In this document: positions 18,399-25,167 of the stretch, piece by piece
How the letters are laid out: each line of letters starts with the position of its first letter
Position numbering within the stretch: the first letter of the stretch is position 1
The notes under the pieces: model-generated
Database searches by the model: none
Told to the model about the DNA's origin: nothing
The model's input: the letters and a program-made list of their open reading frames with translations, nothing else
Translations under genes and position numbers: made by a program
Origin: Microvirga soli
GTDB lineage: Bacteria; Pseudomonadota; Alphaproteobacteria; Rhizobiales; Beijerinckiaceae
Length of the DNA: 64,000 nucleotides
Assembly (NCBI RefSeq): GCF_016734765.1
Contig: NZ_JAERQE010000022.1
Coordinates: 18,563-82,562, forward strand
Direction of reading: 5' to 3'

Positions 18399-18477
18399 GG
18401 TCCTTCTCCTTGGTTGAGACCTGCGAGCCTCACCGGCTCTTGAGGAAAAGTCATACGCCTCCTTGTGGCGGACCTGT

Positions 18478-18491
18478 TTGATCTGACGCAA
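18478..18491. promoter_or_regulatory. Crp/Fnr (NnrR/NNR-type) box, pseudoazurin promoter
   Basis: TTGAT-CTGA-CGCAA. If centred at -41.5, transcription would start near 18443, giving a 45-nt leader to the pseudoazurin ATG. Almost the same site, TTGAT-CTGA-GGCAA, recurs at 52112. Confidence 0.75.
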
Positions 18492-18558
18492 ACTGGGAGA
18501 CGTTCTTCGTCGAAACCTCCGGAAGCGTGCTCCATTCCCATGACAAGGATGCGCGGCC

Positions 18559-18572
18559 TTGAGGTGCATCAA
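18559..18572. promoter_or_regulatory. Second Crp/Fnr-type box in the same divergent region
   Basis: TTGAG-GTGC-ATCAA, between the pseudoazurin gene and the Crp/Fnr regulator gene (start 18745). It is well placed for neither start (centre about 168 and 180 bp away), so its target is uncertain; autoregulation is possible. Confidence 0.6.
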
Positions 18573-18744
18573 TTCGGCAGGGTCGGCACCATGGTAAGTG
18601 ATGCTGGGCAACGATTACGGTGATGGTCCTCGTCCAAGTCGGCCTGAGGTGGATCCGTGAGATCCACGCACGGCCGGGGCGTGATCTCCCTCCACCCTGA
18701 GATACCATTGACCTGACGCTCGAATGAGAAATGGAAGCCGCAGA

Positions 18745-19443
18745 ATGCCGAACCTGGACAAGTCGCTCGTGGCCGATCTTCCGATGTTCGCGGGCGTGGA
18801 GCCGGACGATCTCAACGACATCCTCCGGGAAGCGCAATCGATCCGCTACCAGAAGGGGACGAGCGTCTTCCAGCAGGACGAGGAGGCACGCTCCTTCTTC
18901 ATCCTTCTCCATGGGCACTTGAGGGTCATGAAGGTCACACCCGACGGGCAGCAGGTCGTGGTCCGTTACGTGACGCCCGGCGAGATCTTCGGGATCGCCA
19001 TGGCCATGGGGCGCACCACTTACCCGGCCACGGCCCTCGCGGTCGTGGACAGCCTCGCCCTCGTTTGGCCGTCTGCGGCCTGGCCCCGCCTCGTCGCGAA
19101 GAATCCTTCGCTCGCCGTCAATACGATCCAGACCGTCGGAAGCCGCCTTCAGGACGCCCACACCCGGGTCGTCGAGATGTCGACCGAGCAGGTCGAGAGG
19201 CGCGTCGCCCACGCGCTCCTGCGCCTCGCCAAGCAGGCCGGGCGCAAGGGCGAGGATGGAATCCAGATCGATTTTCCGATCTCACGTCAGGACGTCGCGG
19301 AGATGACGGGAACCACGCTGCACACGGTCAGCCGCATCCTGAGCGCGTGGGAGGACCAGGGCCTCGTCGAGAGCGGACGGCAAAGGATCTCGATCCGCGA
19401 CCCGCACAAGCTGTTCATCCTTGCCGAGCGCCCGTCGGACTGA
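18745..19443 (+). CDS. Crp/Fnr family regulator, NnrR/NNR-like (no Fe-S cysteines)
   Basis: A 232-aa regulator: cAMP-binding-like beta roll (about residues 15-115), dimer helix, and a winged helix (ISRQDVAEMTGTTLHTVSRI near 175-195). It contains no cysteine, so it cannot be an O2-sensing FNR with an Fe-S cluster; this fits the NO-responsive NNR/DNR/NnrR group. The recognition helix has LHTVSR where FNR has VETISR, so the base-reading Glu is a His. Start chosen at ATG 18745 (MPNLDKS), preceded by GGAAG; an in-frame ATG at 18724 lacks a ribosome site. A likely master regulator of the boxes in this island. Confidence 0.88.
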   Translation: MPNLDKSLVADLPMFAGVEPDDLNDILREAQSIRYQKGTSVFQQDEEARSFFILLHGHLRVMKVTPDGQQVVVRYVTPGEIFGIAMAMGRTTYPATALAVVDSLALVWPSAAWPRLVAKNPSLAVNTIQTVGSRLQDAHTRVVEMSTEQVERRVAHALLRLAKQAGRKGEDGIQIDFPISRQDVAEMTGTTLHTVSRILSAWEDQGLVESGRQRISIRDPHKLFILAERPSD

Positions 19444-19455
19444 GTCCCTCTCACC

Positions 19456-19710
19456 TCATGTGGGCCAGCGGGCAGTAATGGGTGTGGACCCGTCCCGGGC
19501 TGGGGGAACGGACCCCTGCGCGATGATGGCCCTCAGGTCGGCCAGGAATTCCGCCTGATCGACGCCATGCTCGCGGCAGGCGTCGGCCACGGTGTGGAAG
19601 CAGGCAATCGGGCAGCCGACGCAATGCATCCTGTGGTTCAAGAAGGCCCGGATCGTCATGGGCCAGCGCCGCATGATGTCGTCGACGAGCTGGGTGGGTT
19701 CAAGGGGCAT
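19456..19710 (-). CDS. DUF1858 domain protein
   Basis: An 84-aa protein consisting of one DUF1858 domain: MPLEPTQLVDDIMRRWP, then RMHCVGCPIACFHTVADAC with the conserved Cys-x2-Cys. The family is linked to hybrid-cluster proteins and ScdA/Ric-type repair and often sits in denitrifier and nitrosative stress loci; its biochemical role is not established. The ATG at 19710 is preceded by GGAGG with 5-nt spacing; an ATG at 19743 has a poorer site. The box TTGCG-CGGC-ATCAA (19776-19789) is centred 72 bp upstream, predicting a 31-nt leader. Confidence 0.85.
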   Translation of the reverse strand: MPLEPTQLVDDIMRRWPMTIRAFLNHRMHCVGCPIACFHTVADACREHGVDQAEFLADLRAIIAQGSVPPARDGSTPITARWPT

Positions 19711-19775
19711 GATGGCCTCCGCGCCGATGGTTCGATTGGACATGCCCCATCCTGCCGGTTTTCCGCTGCCATTCT

Positions 19776-19789
19776 TTGCGCGGCATCAA
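19776..19789. promoter_or_regulatory. Crp/Fnr-type box upstream of the DUF1858 gene
   Basis: TTGCG-CGGC-ATCAA. Its half-sites are the same as those of the pseudoazurin box read from the other strand. It suits the - strand DUF1858 gene better than the + strand DUF2249 gene, which starts 250 bp away. Confidence 0.75.
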
Positions 19790-20038
19790 CGAGGCGAAGG
19801 AAGCGGACACGCCGGCGCCATTGTTTGAGGTGGAGCAAAGAAGCGGAAGCGCTGATGGGCGAGGGTCCCGGCCGTCGAAGGAGGGCCGTCATCGCGGATG
19901 CGCGGGAGCGCTCCTACCCGGTTCGGGAATGCACCCTCCATCGAGGCCACCCTCGCCCGGGATCCGCAGGGGTACCCGGACCTCACCAACCGACCGCGGC
20001 CGGGACCTGCCCGGCTGCCTGCCAAGGAACGCTTGCCG

Positions 20039-20287
20039 ATGTGCAGTTGCAACGTCACCGAGACCGTCATCGATCTCCGCCAGATCATGCCGCGGATGCG
20101 GCACTCCCTGATCTTCGGAACCTTCGACCAGTTGGACGAGGGAGAGAGCTTCCTGCTCGTGAACGATCATGACCCGAGGCCCCTCCTCTACCAGTTCGGC
20201 GTCAACTGTCCGGGTGCCTTCGACTGGGACTACGTCGCGAAGGGACCCGATCTATGGAAGGTGCGCATCAGCCGCGAAGCGGCCTGA
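20039..20287 (+). CDS. DUF2249 domain protein
   Basis: An 82-aa protein with the DUF2249 signature: TVIDLRQIMPRMRHSLIFGT, FDQLDEGESFLLVNDHDPRP, LLYQFGVNCPGAFDWDYV and KVRISR. These are small TusA-like-fold proteins, often fused or adjacent to DUF1858 and hemerythrin domains in NO-response loci; function unproven. The ATG at 20039 (MCSCNVTE) has AAGGA 10 nt upstream. A Cys-x-Cys follows the initiator, which could bind metal. The paired DUF1858 gene is divergent on the other side of a Crp/Fnr box. It is followed by nnrU 90 bp later. Confidence 0.85.
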   Translation: MCSCNVTETVIDLRQIMPRMRHSLIFGTFDQLDEGESFLLVNDHDPRPLLYQFGVNCPGAFDWDYVAKGPDLWKVRISREAA

Positions 20288-20377
20288 GGCAGCATGCCCG
20301 CAAGCAGCCCCAACGCGGAGCCTCGAGCGGCTCCGCGTCACCTCTCCCTTGCCGGACACAACCCGGAAGCGTCGCCC

Positions 20378-21070
20378 ATGACCGAGTTTCACATTGCCAT
20401 GGCCGTCTTCCTCGCGGCTCACCTGATACCGGCCAGCCCCGGCCTTCGGTCGCGCCTGATCGGCTTGATGGGAAGAGCGACCTACCTCACCGCCTACTCG
20501 CTCCTGTCCCTCGGACTGCTCGCATGGCTCACCCTGGCTGCCCAGCCGGCGGTGACGGTCCTGCTCTGGGATCCCGCTCCCTGGCAGCGGCATGTGCCCT
20601 TCCTCGCCATGCCGGTCGCCGCGTTCCTCCTGATCGCCGGTCTCGCGTGGCCCAATCCGCTCTCGATCTCGCTGCGGAGCGGCGAGGAGCCCGGCCCGAT
20701 CGTCGCCGTCACGCACCATCCCGTCCTCTGGGGTTTCCTGATCTGGGCGGCATCGCACGTCCCGCCGAACGGAAGCCTCGTCGTGGTCCTCCTTTTCAGC
20801 GGGATGGCCGCGTTCTCGATCCTGGGTTTCTTCCTGCTTGACCTCAATGCCCGCAGGCGCATGGGCGCCAACCGTTGGCACGCCCGAAGCGCCGGGACGT
20901 CGATAATCCCGTTCACGGCACTATTGCAGTGGCGGTCTTCATGGACATCGCTGCGTCCCCAGAGGCTGCCCGCCCTGATCGCAGTCGGCGCCTGTGCCTG
21001 GTTCATCCTCCAGGGCCATGCGCTCCTCATCGGACCCGACCCCCTCGCGGGCCTTCTCGCAATGCGGTAG
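20378..21070 (+). CDS. nnrU: NnrU family membrane protein
   Basis: A 230-aa integral membrane protein with about six helices. NnrU was first described in Rhodobacter nitric oxide clusters and resembles the haem-associated isoprenoid/methyltransferase-fold membrane proteins; its exact job is unknown. Family features here are HPVLWGFLIWAASH, the N-terminal AHLIPASPGLRSRLI and FFLLDLNARRRMG. The ATG at 20378 (MTEFHIAM) follows GGAAG. It lies within the NO-related set between DUF2249 and norE. Confidence 0.87.
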   Translation: MTEFHIAMAVFLAAHLIPASPGLRSRLIGLMGRATYLTAYSLLSLGLLAWLTLAAQPAVTVLLWDPAPWQRHVPFLAMPVAAFLLIAGLAWPNPLSISLRSGEEPGPIVAVTHHPVLWGFLIWAASHVPPNGSLVVVLLFSGMAAFSILGFFLLDLNARRRMGANRWHARSAGTSIIPFTALLQWRSSWTSLRPQRLPALIAVGACAWFILQGHALLIGPDPLAGLLAMR

Positions 21071-21096
21071 GCATCGCCAGTCCCGCGGGAACCTCG

Positions 21097-21252
21097 CTAC
21101 TGGGTCAGGAACAGGGTGACCGCGATGGCTACCGACATCGTCACCGCCGCGACGGTGCCGCTCAGGCGCAGCACGCCCATCCTGTGAAGCATCACCGCGA
21201 AGATGACGATGAGCGGTGTCGCCATCACCAGTCCGACCTGTGCATCCGTCAT
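21097..21252 (-). CDS. 51-aa single/double-span membrane protein opposite norE, unknown
   Basis: I do not recognise a family. The frame starts at ATG 21252 (MTDAQVGLVM) with AGGAGAG at ideal distance. It encodes two hydrophobic stretches (LVMATPLIVIFAVML and TVAAVTMSVAIAVTLFL) separated by HRMGVLRLSG, so it is a small inner-membrane hairpin. The box TTGAG-GCAG-CGCAA at 21314-21327 is centred 68 bp upstream, predicting a 27-nt leader. Strand, ribosome site, composition and box all argue that it is real and part of the NO regulon. A role as a small subunit or assembly peptide for NorCB or NosZ is only a guess. Confidence 0.7.
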   Translation of the reverse strand: MTDAQVGLVMATPLIVIFAVMLHRMGVLRLSGTVAAVTMSVAIAVTLFLTQ

Positions 21253-21313
21253 GATTGCTCTCTCCTGTTCATGGGTTTCCATCCCTCTATGGACCGGAAC
21301 GTCAGTACGTTGT

Positions 21314-21327
21314 TTGAGGCAGCGCAA
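21314..21327. promoter_or_regulatory. Crp/Fnr-type box between the 51-aa gene and norE
   Basis: TTGAG-GCAG-CGCAA, in a 106-bp divergent gap. A -41.5 placement predicts starts near 21279 (- strand) and 21362 (+ strand). The latter falls just inside the annotated norE start, favouring ATG 21389 for NorE or a different spacing. Confidence 0.75.
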
Positions 21328-21358
21328 CGAGAATGTCGGATGGGCGCCGTAAGGATCG

Positions 21359-21955
21359 ATGTCGGCAAGTACGGAATGGCTGGAAACGATGGACGCTGCG
21401 CGAGAGGACAGGCCCTGGGGGGCGCTGTCCGACCTGCCGGGACACCCGATGATGTGGGTGCTCATCCTGACTGAGGTCGTCACCTTCGGACTTCTTCTTG
21501 CGACGTTCGCCGTCACGGGAGCCGTTCGGCCCGGCGTCTTCGCGGCCGGCCGGGCGCAGCTCGATCCCGTCCTCGGCGGCGTGAACACCATCGTCCTGAT
21601 CACCAGCGGTTGGCTGGCCGCATTGGCCGTCGAGGCCCGCATGATCGAACGCCGGAGGTCGGCGCGGCTGCTGCTCGCCGGAGCGGCGGCCCTGGGCTGC
21701 GTCTTCATCGCCGTCAAGGTCGTGGAATACGCGGCCAAGGTCCAGGCCGGCATCGGCCTGGAGACCGACACGTTCTTCACGCTCTACTTCCTGATCACCG
21801 GATTCCACCTTCTCCACGTCGTGCTCGGGATCGTCATGATCGCGGCAGTCGTGTTGCACGACAGCCCGGAGAACCTGAAGACCGGCACGGCCTTCTGGCA
21901 CATGGTCGACCTCGTCTGGGTCGTGATGTACCCGCTGGTCTACCTGGTCGGATGA
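21359..21955 (+). CDS. norE: NorE, cytochrome c oxidase subunit III-like protein of the nor cluster
   Basis: A 198-aa membrane protein with five helices of the haem-copper oxidase subunit III family, including HPMMWVLILTEVVTFGLLL, the conserved VKVVEYAAKVQAGI and the C-terminal FWHMVDLVWVVMYPLVYL. NorE is an accessory factor for nitric oxide reductase activity. ATG 21359 has AAGGAT unusually close (3 nt); ATG 21389 (MDAARED) is a realistic alternative suggested by the promoter box. It is followed 4 bp later by norF. Confidence 0.9.
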   Translation: MSASTEWLETMDAAREDRPWGALSDLPGHPMMWVLILTEVVTFGLLLATFAVTGAVRPGVFAAGRAQLDPVLGGVNTIVLITSGWLAALAVEARMIERRRSARLLLAGAAALGCVFIAVKVVEYAAKVQAGIGLETDTFFTLYFLITGFHLLHVVLGIVMIAAVVLHDSPENLKTGTAFWHMVDLVWVVMYPLVYLVG

Positions 21956-21959
21956 CGCC

Positions 21960-22235
21960 ATGACCTGCATTGCCGCACGCCGGGCGACACGCGCTTGGAT
22001 CCTGCTCGTCCTGCTCACCATCCTCAGCATGATCGCCGGGCATGCGGGAGCGGGAGGCCTCGTCGGCAGCGGCATCGTGCTGACGGCGACCGTCGCCAAG
22101 GGACGGTGGATGCTGATGGACTTCCTCAAGCTCCGTGATGTTCCGCCCGGCTGGCGGATCGCGCTGTCGTCGTGGCTCATCCTGGTTGCCGCCTTGGCCT
22201 GGATCGCCGCGGCGGCCCCCCTGTTGCACGGCTGA
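21960..22235 (+). CDS. norF: NorF, small membrane protein (subunit IV-like)
   Basis: A 91-aa protein with three membrane segments (WILLVLLTILSMIAGH, LVGSGIVLTATVAKGRWML and WLILVAALAWIAAAA). It matches the COX4-like NorF proteins that accompany NorE; KGRWMLMDFLKLRD is typical. It is needed for full nitric oxide reductase function, probably in assembly. It starts 4 bp after norE and precedes norC by 226 bp. Confidence 0.85.
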   Translation: MTCIAARRATRAWILLVLLTILSMIAGHAGAGGLVGSGIVLTATVAKGRWMLMDFLKLRDVPPGWRIALSSWLILVAALAWIAAAAPLLHG

Positions 22236-22257
22236 CGAGGGCACTCCCCTCCGGAGC

Positions 22258-22271
22258 TTGTGCCAGAGCAA
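22258..22271. promoter_or_regulatory. Weak Crp/Fnr-like box upstream of norC
   Basis: TTGTG-CCAG-AGCAA. Only the outer TTG and CAA match the other boxes, and it is 197 bp from the norC ATG, so norCBQD may instead be read from the norE promoter. Confidence 0.3.
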
Positions 22272-22461
22272 AGAACGCTCCGTCCGCTCCTGTACGTTGC
22301 CGACCATCCGCTCCGCGCGGCAAGCGACTTCACTGCCAGGCATCAGCCATGTTCACCCGTTTCCTTCAGATGGCCCATTCCCGGAGCCCGCCCCGGCACC
22401 TCCGACACGGCGGCCCGCACCGCACCTCCTACCTCCCTGCCCGATCAAGAAGGATCGCGTG

Positions 22462-22914
22462 ATGGCTGAAGTCCTCACCAAATCGGCGGCAAGAAACGTG
22501 TTCTACGGGGGCTCGTTCTTCTTCTTCGCCATCTTCGTGGGCCTGACCGCCCACAGCCACTACTACATGAACACCACATCGACGGACGTCTCGACGCTGA
22601 CGTCCTCCGTCGCCCGCGGCAAGCACGTGTGGGAGAGGAACTCCTGCATCAACTGCCATTCGATCCTCGGCGAAGGCGCCTACTTCGCCCCCGAGCTCGG
22701 CAACGTCTGGGACCGCTACGGCGGCAGGGAGGATCCGGCAGGAGCTCGCGAGACCCTGAAGGCCTGGATGGGCGCACAGCCCACCGGGATCGAGGGCCGG
22801 CGCCAGATGCCGCAGTTCAACCTGACCGACCAGGAACTCAACGATCTCGCAGACTTCCTGGAATGGACCGACCGCATCAAGACCCAGAACTGGCCACCCA
22901 ACAAAGCCGGCTGA
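22462..22914 (+). CDS. norC: Nitric oxide reductase subunit C (cytochrome c)
   Basis: A 150-aa membrane-anchored monohaem cytochrome. It receives electrons and passes them to NorB for 2 NO to N2O. One N-terminal helix (FYGGSFFFFAIFVGLTAH) precedes the periplasmic domain with the haem motif CINCH near residue 61 and the axial-Met region RRQMPQFNLTDQELNDLADF. The ATG at 22462 follows AAGGA; the longer frame upstream is not protein-like. Full length, and tightly followed by norB. Confidence 0.95.
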   Translation: MAEVLTKSAARNVFYGGSFFFFAIFVGLTAHSHYYMNTTSTDVSTLTSSVARGKHVWERNSCINCHSILGEGAYFAPELGNVWDRYGGREDPAGARETLKAWMGAQPTGIEGRRQMPQFNLTDQELNDLADFLEWTDRIKTQNWPPNKAG

Positions 22915-22930
22915 GAGGGGAATCGTCATC

Positions 22931-24277
22931 ATGAAATACCAGACGCAAAAGGTGGCCCTGCTCTATTTCTACGGAGCGCTGGCCCTGTTCATCGCCCAGG
23001 TCCTGTTCGGCGTCCTCGCCGGCACGATCTATGTCCTGCCCAATACCCTGTCCGAGCTTCTGCCGTTCAACGTCGTCAGGATGATCCACACCAACGCGCT
23101 GATCGTGTGGCTGCTGATCGGGTTCATGGGCGCGACCTACTACCTGATCCCGGAGGAGACCGAGAACGAGCTCTTCAGCCCGCTTCTTGCGAAAATCCAG
23201 TTCTGGATGTTCTTCGGCGCAGCAGGCGTCGCGGTGGTGGGATACCTGTTCAAGATCCACGAGGGCCGCGAGTTCCTGGAGCAGCCCTTCATCATCAAGG
23301 TCGGCATCGTCGTCGTGTGCCTCATGTTCCTGTTCAACATCACCATGACGGCGCTCAAGGGACGCAAGACGGTGGTGACCAACATCCTGCTCTTCGGGCT
23401 GTGGGGCGTGGCGATCTTCTTCCTGTTCTCCTTCTACAACCCCTCGAACCTTGCGGTGGACAAGATGTACTGGTGGTACGTCGTGCACCTGTGGGTCGAG
23501 GGCGTGTGGGAGCTGATCATGGCCTCCGTGCTCGCCTTCCTGATGATCAAGCTCAACGGCATCGACCGCGAGGTCGTCGAGAAGTGGCTCTACGTCATCG
23601 TCGGCATGGCGCTGTTCTCCGGCATCCTGGGCACCGGCCACCACTTCTACTGGATCGGCGCTCCCGGCTACTGGCAGTGGATCGGCTCGCTGTTCTCGAC
23701 GCTTGAGGTCGCACCCTTCTTCACCATGGTCATCTTCACCGTCCAGATGACCTGGAAGGCGGGCCGCAAGCACCCGAACCGCGCGGCCCTGCTGTGGTCG
23801 ATCGGCTGCTCGGTGATGGCATTCTTCGGCGCGGGCGTCTGGGGCTTCCTGCACACCCTATCGTCGGTGAACTACTACACCCATGGCACGCAGGTCACCG
23901 CCGCCCATGGCCACCTCGCCTTCTTCGGTGCGTACGTGATGCTGAACCTCGCCGTGATGACCTATGCCATGCCGCAGATCCTTGGCCGCGCTCCGTACAA
24001 TCAGATGCTGTGCATCGTTAGCTTCTGGATCATGTGCACGGCGATGTCGGTGATGACCTTCGCGCTCACCTTCGCGGGCGTCATCCAGGTCCACCTGCAA
24101 CGCGTGCTCGGGCAGTCGTACATGGACGTCCAGGATCAGCTCGCGCTGTTCTACTGGATCCGCCTCGGCTCCGGCGTGTTCGTGCTGATCTCGGCGATCA
24201 TGTTCGTCTACGCGGTGTTCGTTCCCGGCCGCGAGAAGGCCCCGCGCCTGACGCAAGGTCTCCAGCCTGCCGAGTAA
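22931..24277 (+). CDS. norB: Nitric oxide reductase subunit B
   Basis: A 448-aa, 12-helix haem-copper superfamily subunit that reduces NO to N2O with haem b, haem b3 and FeB. Conserved parts include VRMIHTNALIVWLLIGFMGA (haem b His), LWVEGVWELIMASVLAFL (FeB His and the NorB-specific Glu region), LGTGHHFYWIGAP with the FeB histidine pair, and TAAHGHLAFFGAYVMLN with the b3 and b ligands. Length agrees with cNOR catalytic subunits. It lies between norC and norQ. Confidence 0.96.
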   Translation: MKYQTQKVALLYFYGALALFIAQVLFGVLAGTIYVLPNTLSELLPFNVVRMIHTNALIVWLLIGFMGATYYLIPEETENELFSPLLAKIQFWMFFGAAGVAVVGYLFKIHEGREFLEQPFIIKVGIVVVCLMFLFNITMTALKGRKTVVTNILLFGLWGVAIFFLFSFYNPSNLAVDKMYWWYVVHLWVEGVWELIMASVLAFLMIKLNGIDREVVEKWLYVIVGMALFSGILGTGHHFYWIGAPGYWQWIGSLFSTLEVAPFFTMVIFTVQMTWKAGRKHPNRAALLWSIGCSVMAFFGAGVWGFLHTLSSVNYYTHGTQVTAAHGHLAFFGAYVMLNLAVMTYAMPQILGRAPYNQMLCIVSFWIMCTAMSVMTFALTFAGVIQVHLQRVLGQSYMDVQDQLALFYWIRLGSGVFVLISAIMFVYAVFVPGREKAPRLTQGLQPAE

Positions 24278-24340
24278 GCCCTCCGGGGCGGCCGGCCCGT
24301 GGTTGCCCCGAACTCCCCACCATGTTTTGAGGATTGATCG

Positions 24341-25153
24341 ATGAAGTCCCTTCTCCACGCCGTGCCGCAATTCGCCGTCGAACTTCCCTACTACGTCCCT
24401 GCCGGCAACGAGTGCGTCCTCTTCGAGCTCGCCTGGCGCAAGCGCCTGCCGCTGCTCCTGAAGGGTCCGACGGGCTGCGGCAAGACCCGGTTCGTGGCGT
24501 ACATGGCATCCCGCCTCGGCCTGCCGCTGCATACCGTGTCCTGCCATGACGATCTCACCGCCGCCGACTTGACGGGACGTTACCTTCTCAAGGGCGGCGA
24601 CACGGTCTGGGCTGATGGCCCGCTGACCTGCGCCGTGCGCGAGGGCGGCATCTGCTACCTCGACGAGATCGTGGAGGCGCGCAAGGACGTGACCGTCGTG
24701 CTCCATCCGCTGACGGACGACCGCCGCATCCTTCCCCTCGACCGCACGGGCGAGGAATTGCAGGCGCCGGACTCCTTCATGCTCGTGGTCTCCTACAACC
24801 CTGGTTACCAGACCCTGCTCAAGTCCCTGAAGCCTTCGACCCGCCAGCGCTTCGTCGCCATAGAGTTCGACTTCCTTCCCATCGATCAGGAGATCGCCGT
24901 CGTTGTCTCGGAGAGCGGTTTGTCGGCGGAGCGCGTTCGTCCCCTTCTCCTGCTGGCCCGCCGTCTGCGCGCGCTGAAAGGCCAGGACCTGGAGGAAGGC
25001 GTCTCGACGCGGCTGCTGGTCTACTGCGCCTCCCTGATCGCGGCGGGCGTCAATCCGGAGGAGGCAGTCACCGCGACCATGATCGAGCCGCTCACCGACG
25101 ATCTCGACGTCAAGAAAGCCCTGCTCGAGGTCGCCCGCGCGACGCTCGCCTGA
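24341..25153 (+). CDS. norQ: NorQ, MoxR-type AAA+ ATPase
   Basis: A 270-aa AAA+ chaperone needed with NorD for insertion of the non-haem iron into NorB. Walker A is GPTGCGKTRF near residue 46, Walker B ICYLDEIVEA near 105, sensor VVSYNPGYQ near 148, and an arginine-finger region follows (PSTRQRFVAIEF). NorQ hexamers work with the VWA protein encoded 14 bp downstream. It starts 63 bp after norB. Confidence 0.94.
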   Translation: MKSLLHAVPQFAVELPYYVPAGNECVLFELAWRKRLPLLLKGPTGCGKTRFVAYMASRLGLPLHTVSCHDDLTAADLTGRYLLKGGDTVWADGPLTCAVREGGICYLDEIVEARKDVTVVLHPLTDDRRILPLDRTGEELQAPDSFMLVVSYNPGYQTLLKSLKPSTRQRFVAIEFDFLPIDQEIAVVVSESGLSAERVRPLLLLARRLRALKGQDLEEGVSTRLLVYCASLIAAGVNPEEAVTATMIEPLTDDLDVKKALLEVARATLA

Positions 25154-25167
25154 CCTGGAGACCCGCC

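Noticed and set aside
14716..18443. Very long open frames on the + strand opposite nnrS, ccoG and pseudoazurin (up to 586 codons)
   Set aside because: They mirror high-GC genes on the other strand, have no hydrophobic or domain logic and are rich in Arg/Gly/Pro; the - strand proteins are clearly homologous families.
19790..20038. Extra gene between the 19776 box and DUF2249
   Set aside because: Several frames are open but none has a ribosome site, family resemblance or normal codon bias; DUF2249 homology begins after 20039.
22258..22271. norC box as a strong regulatory site
   Set aside because: Only TTG and CAA match; inner bases and distance to the start are poor. Kept as a low-confidence feature only.
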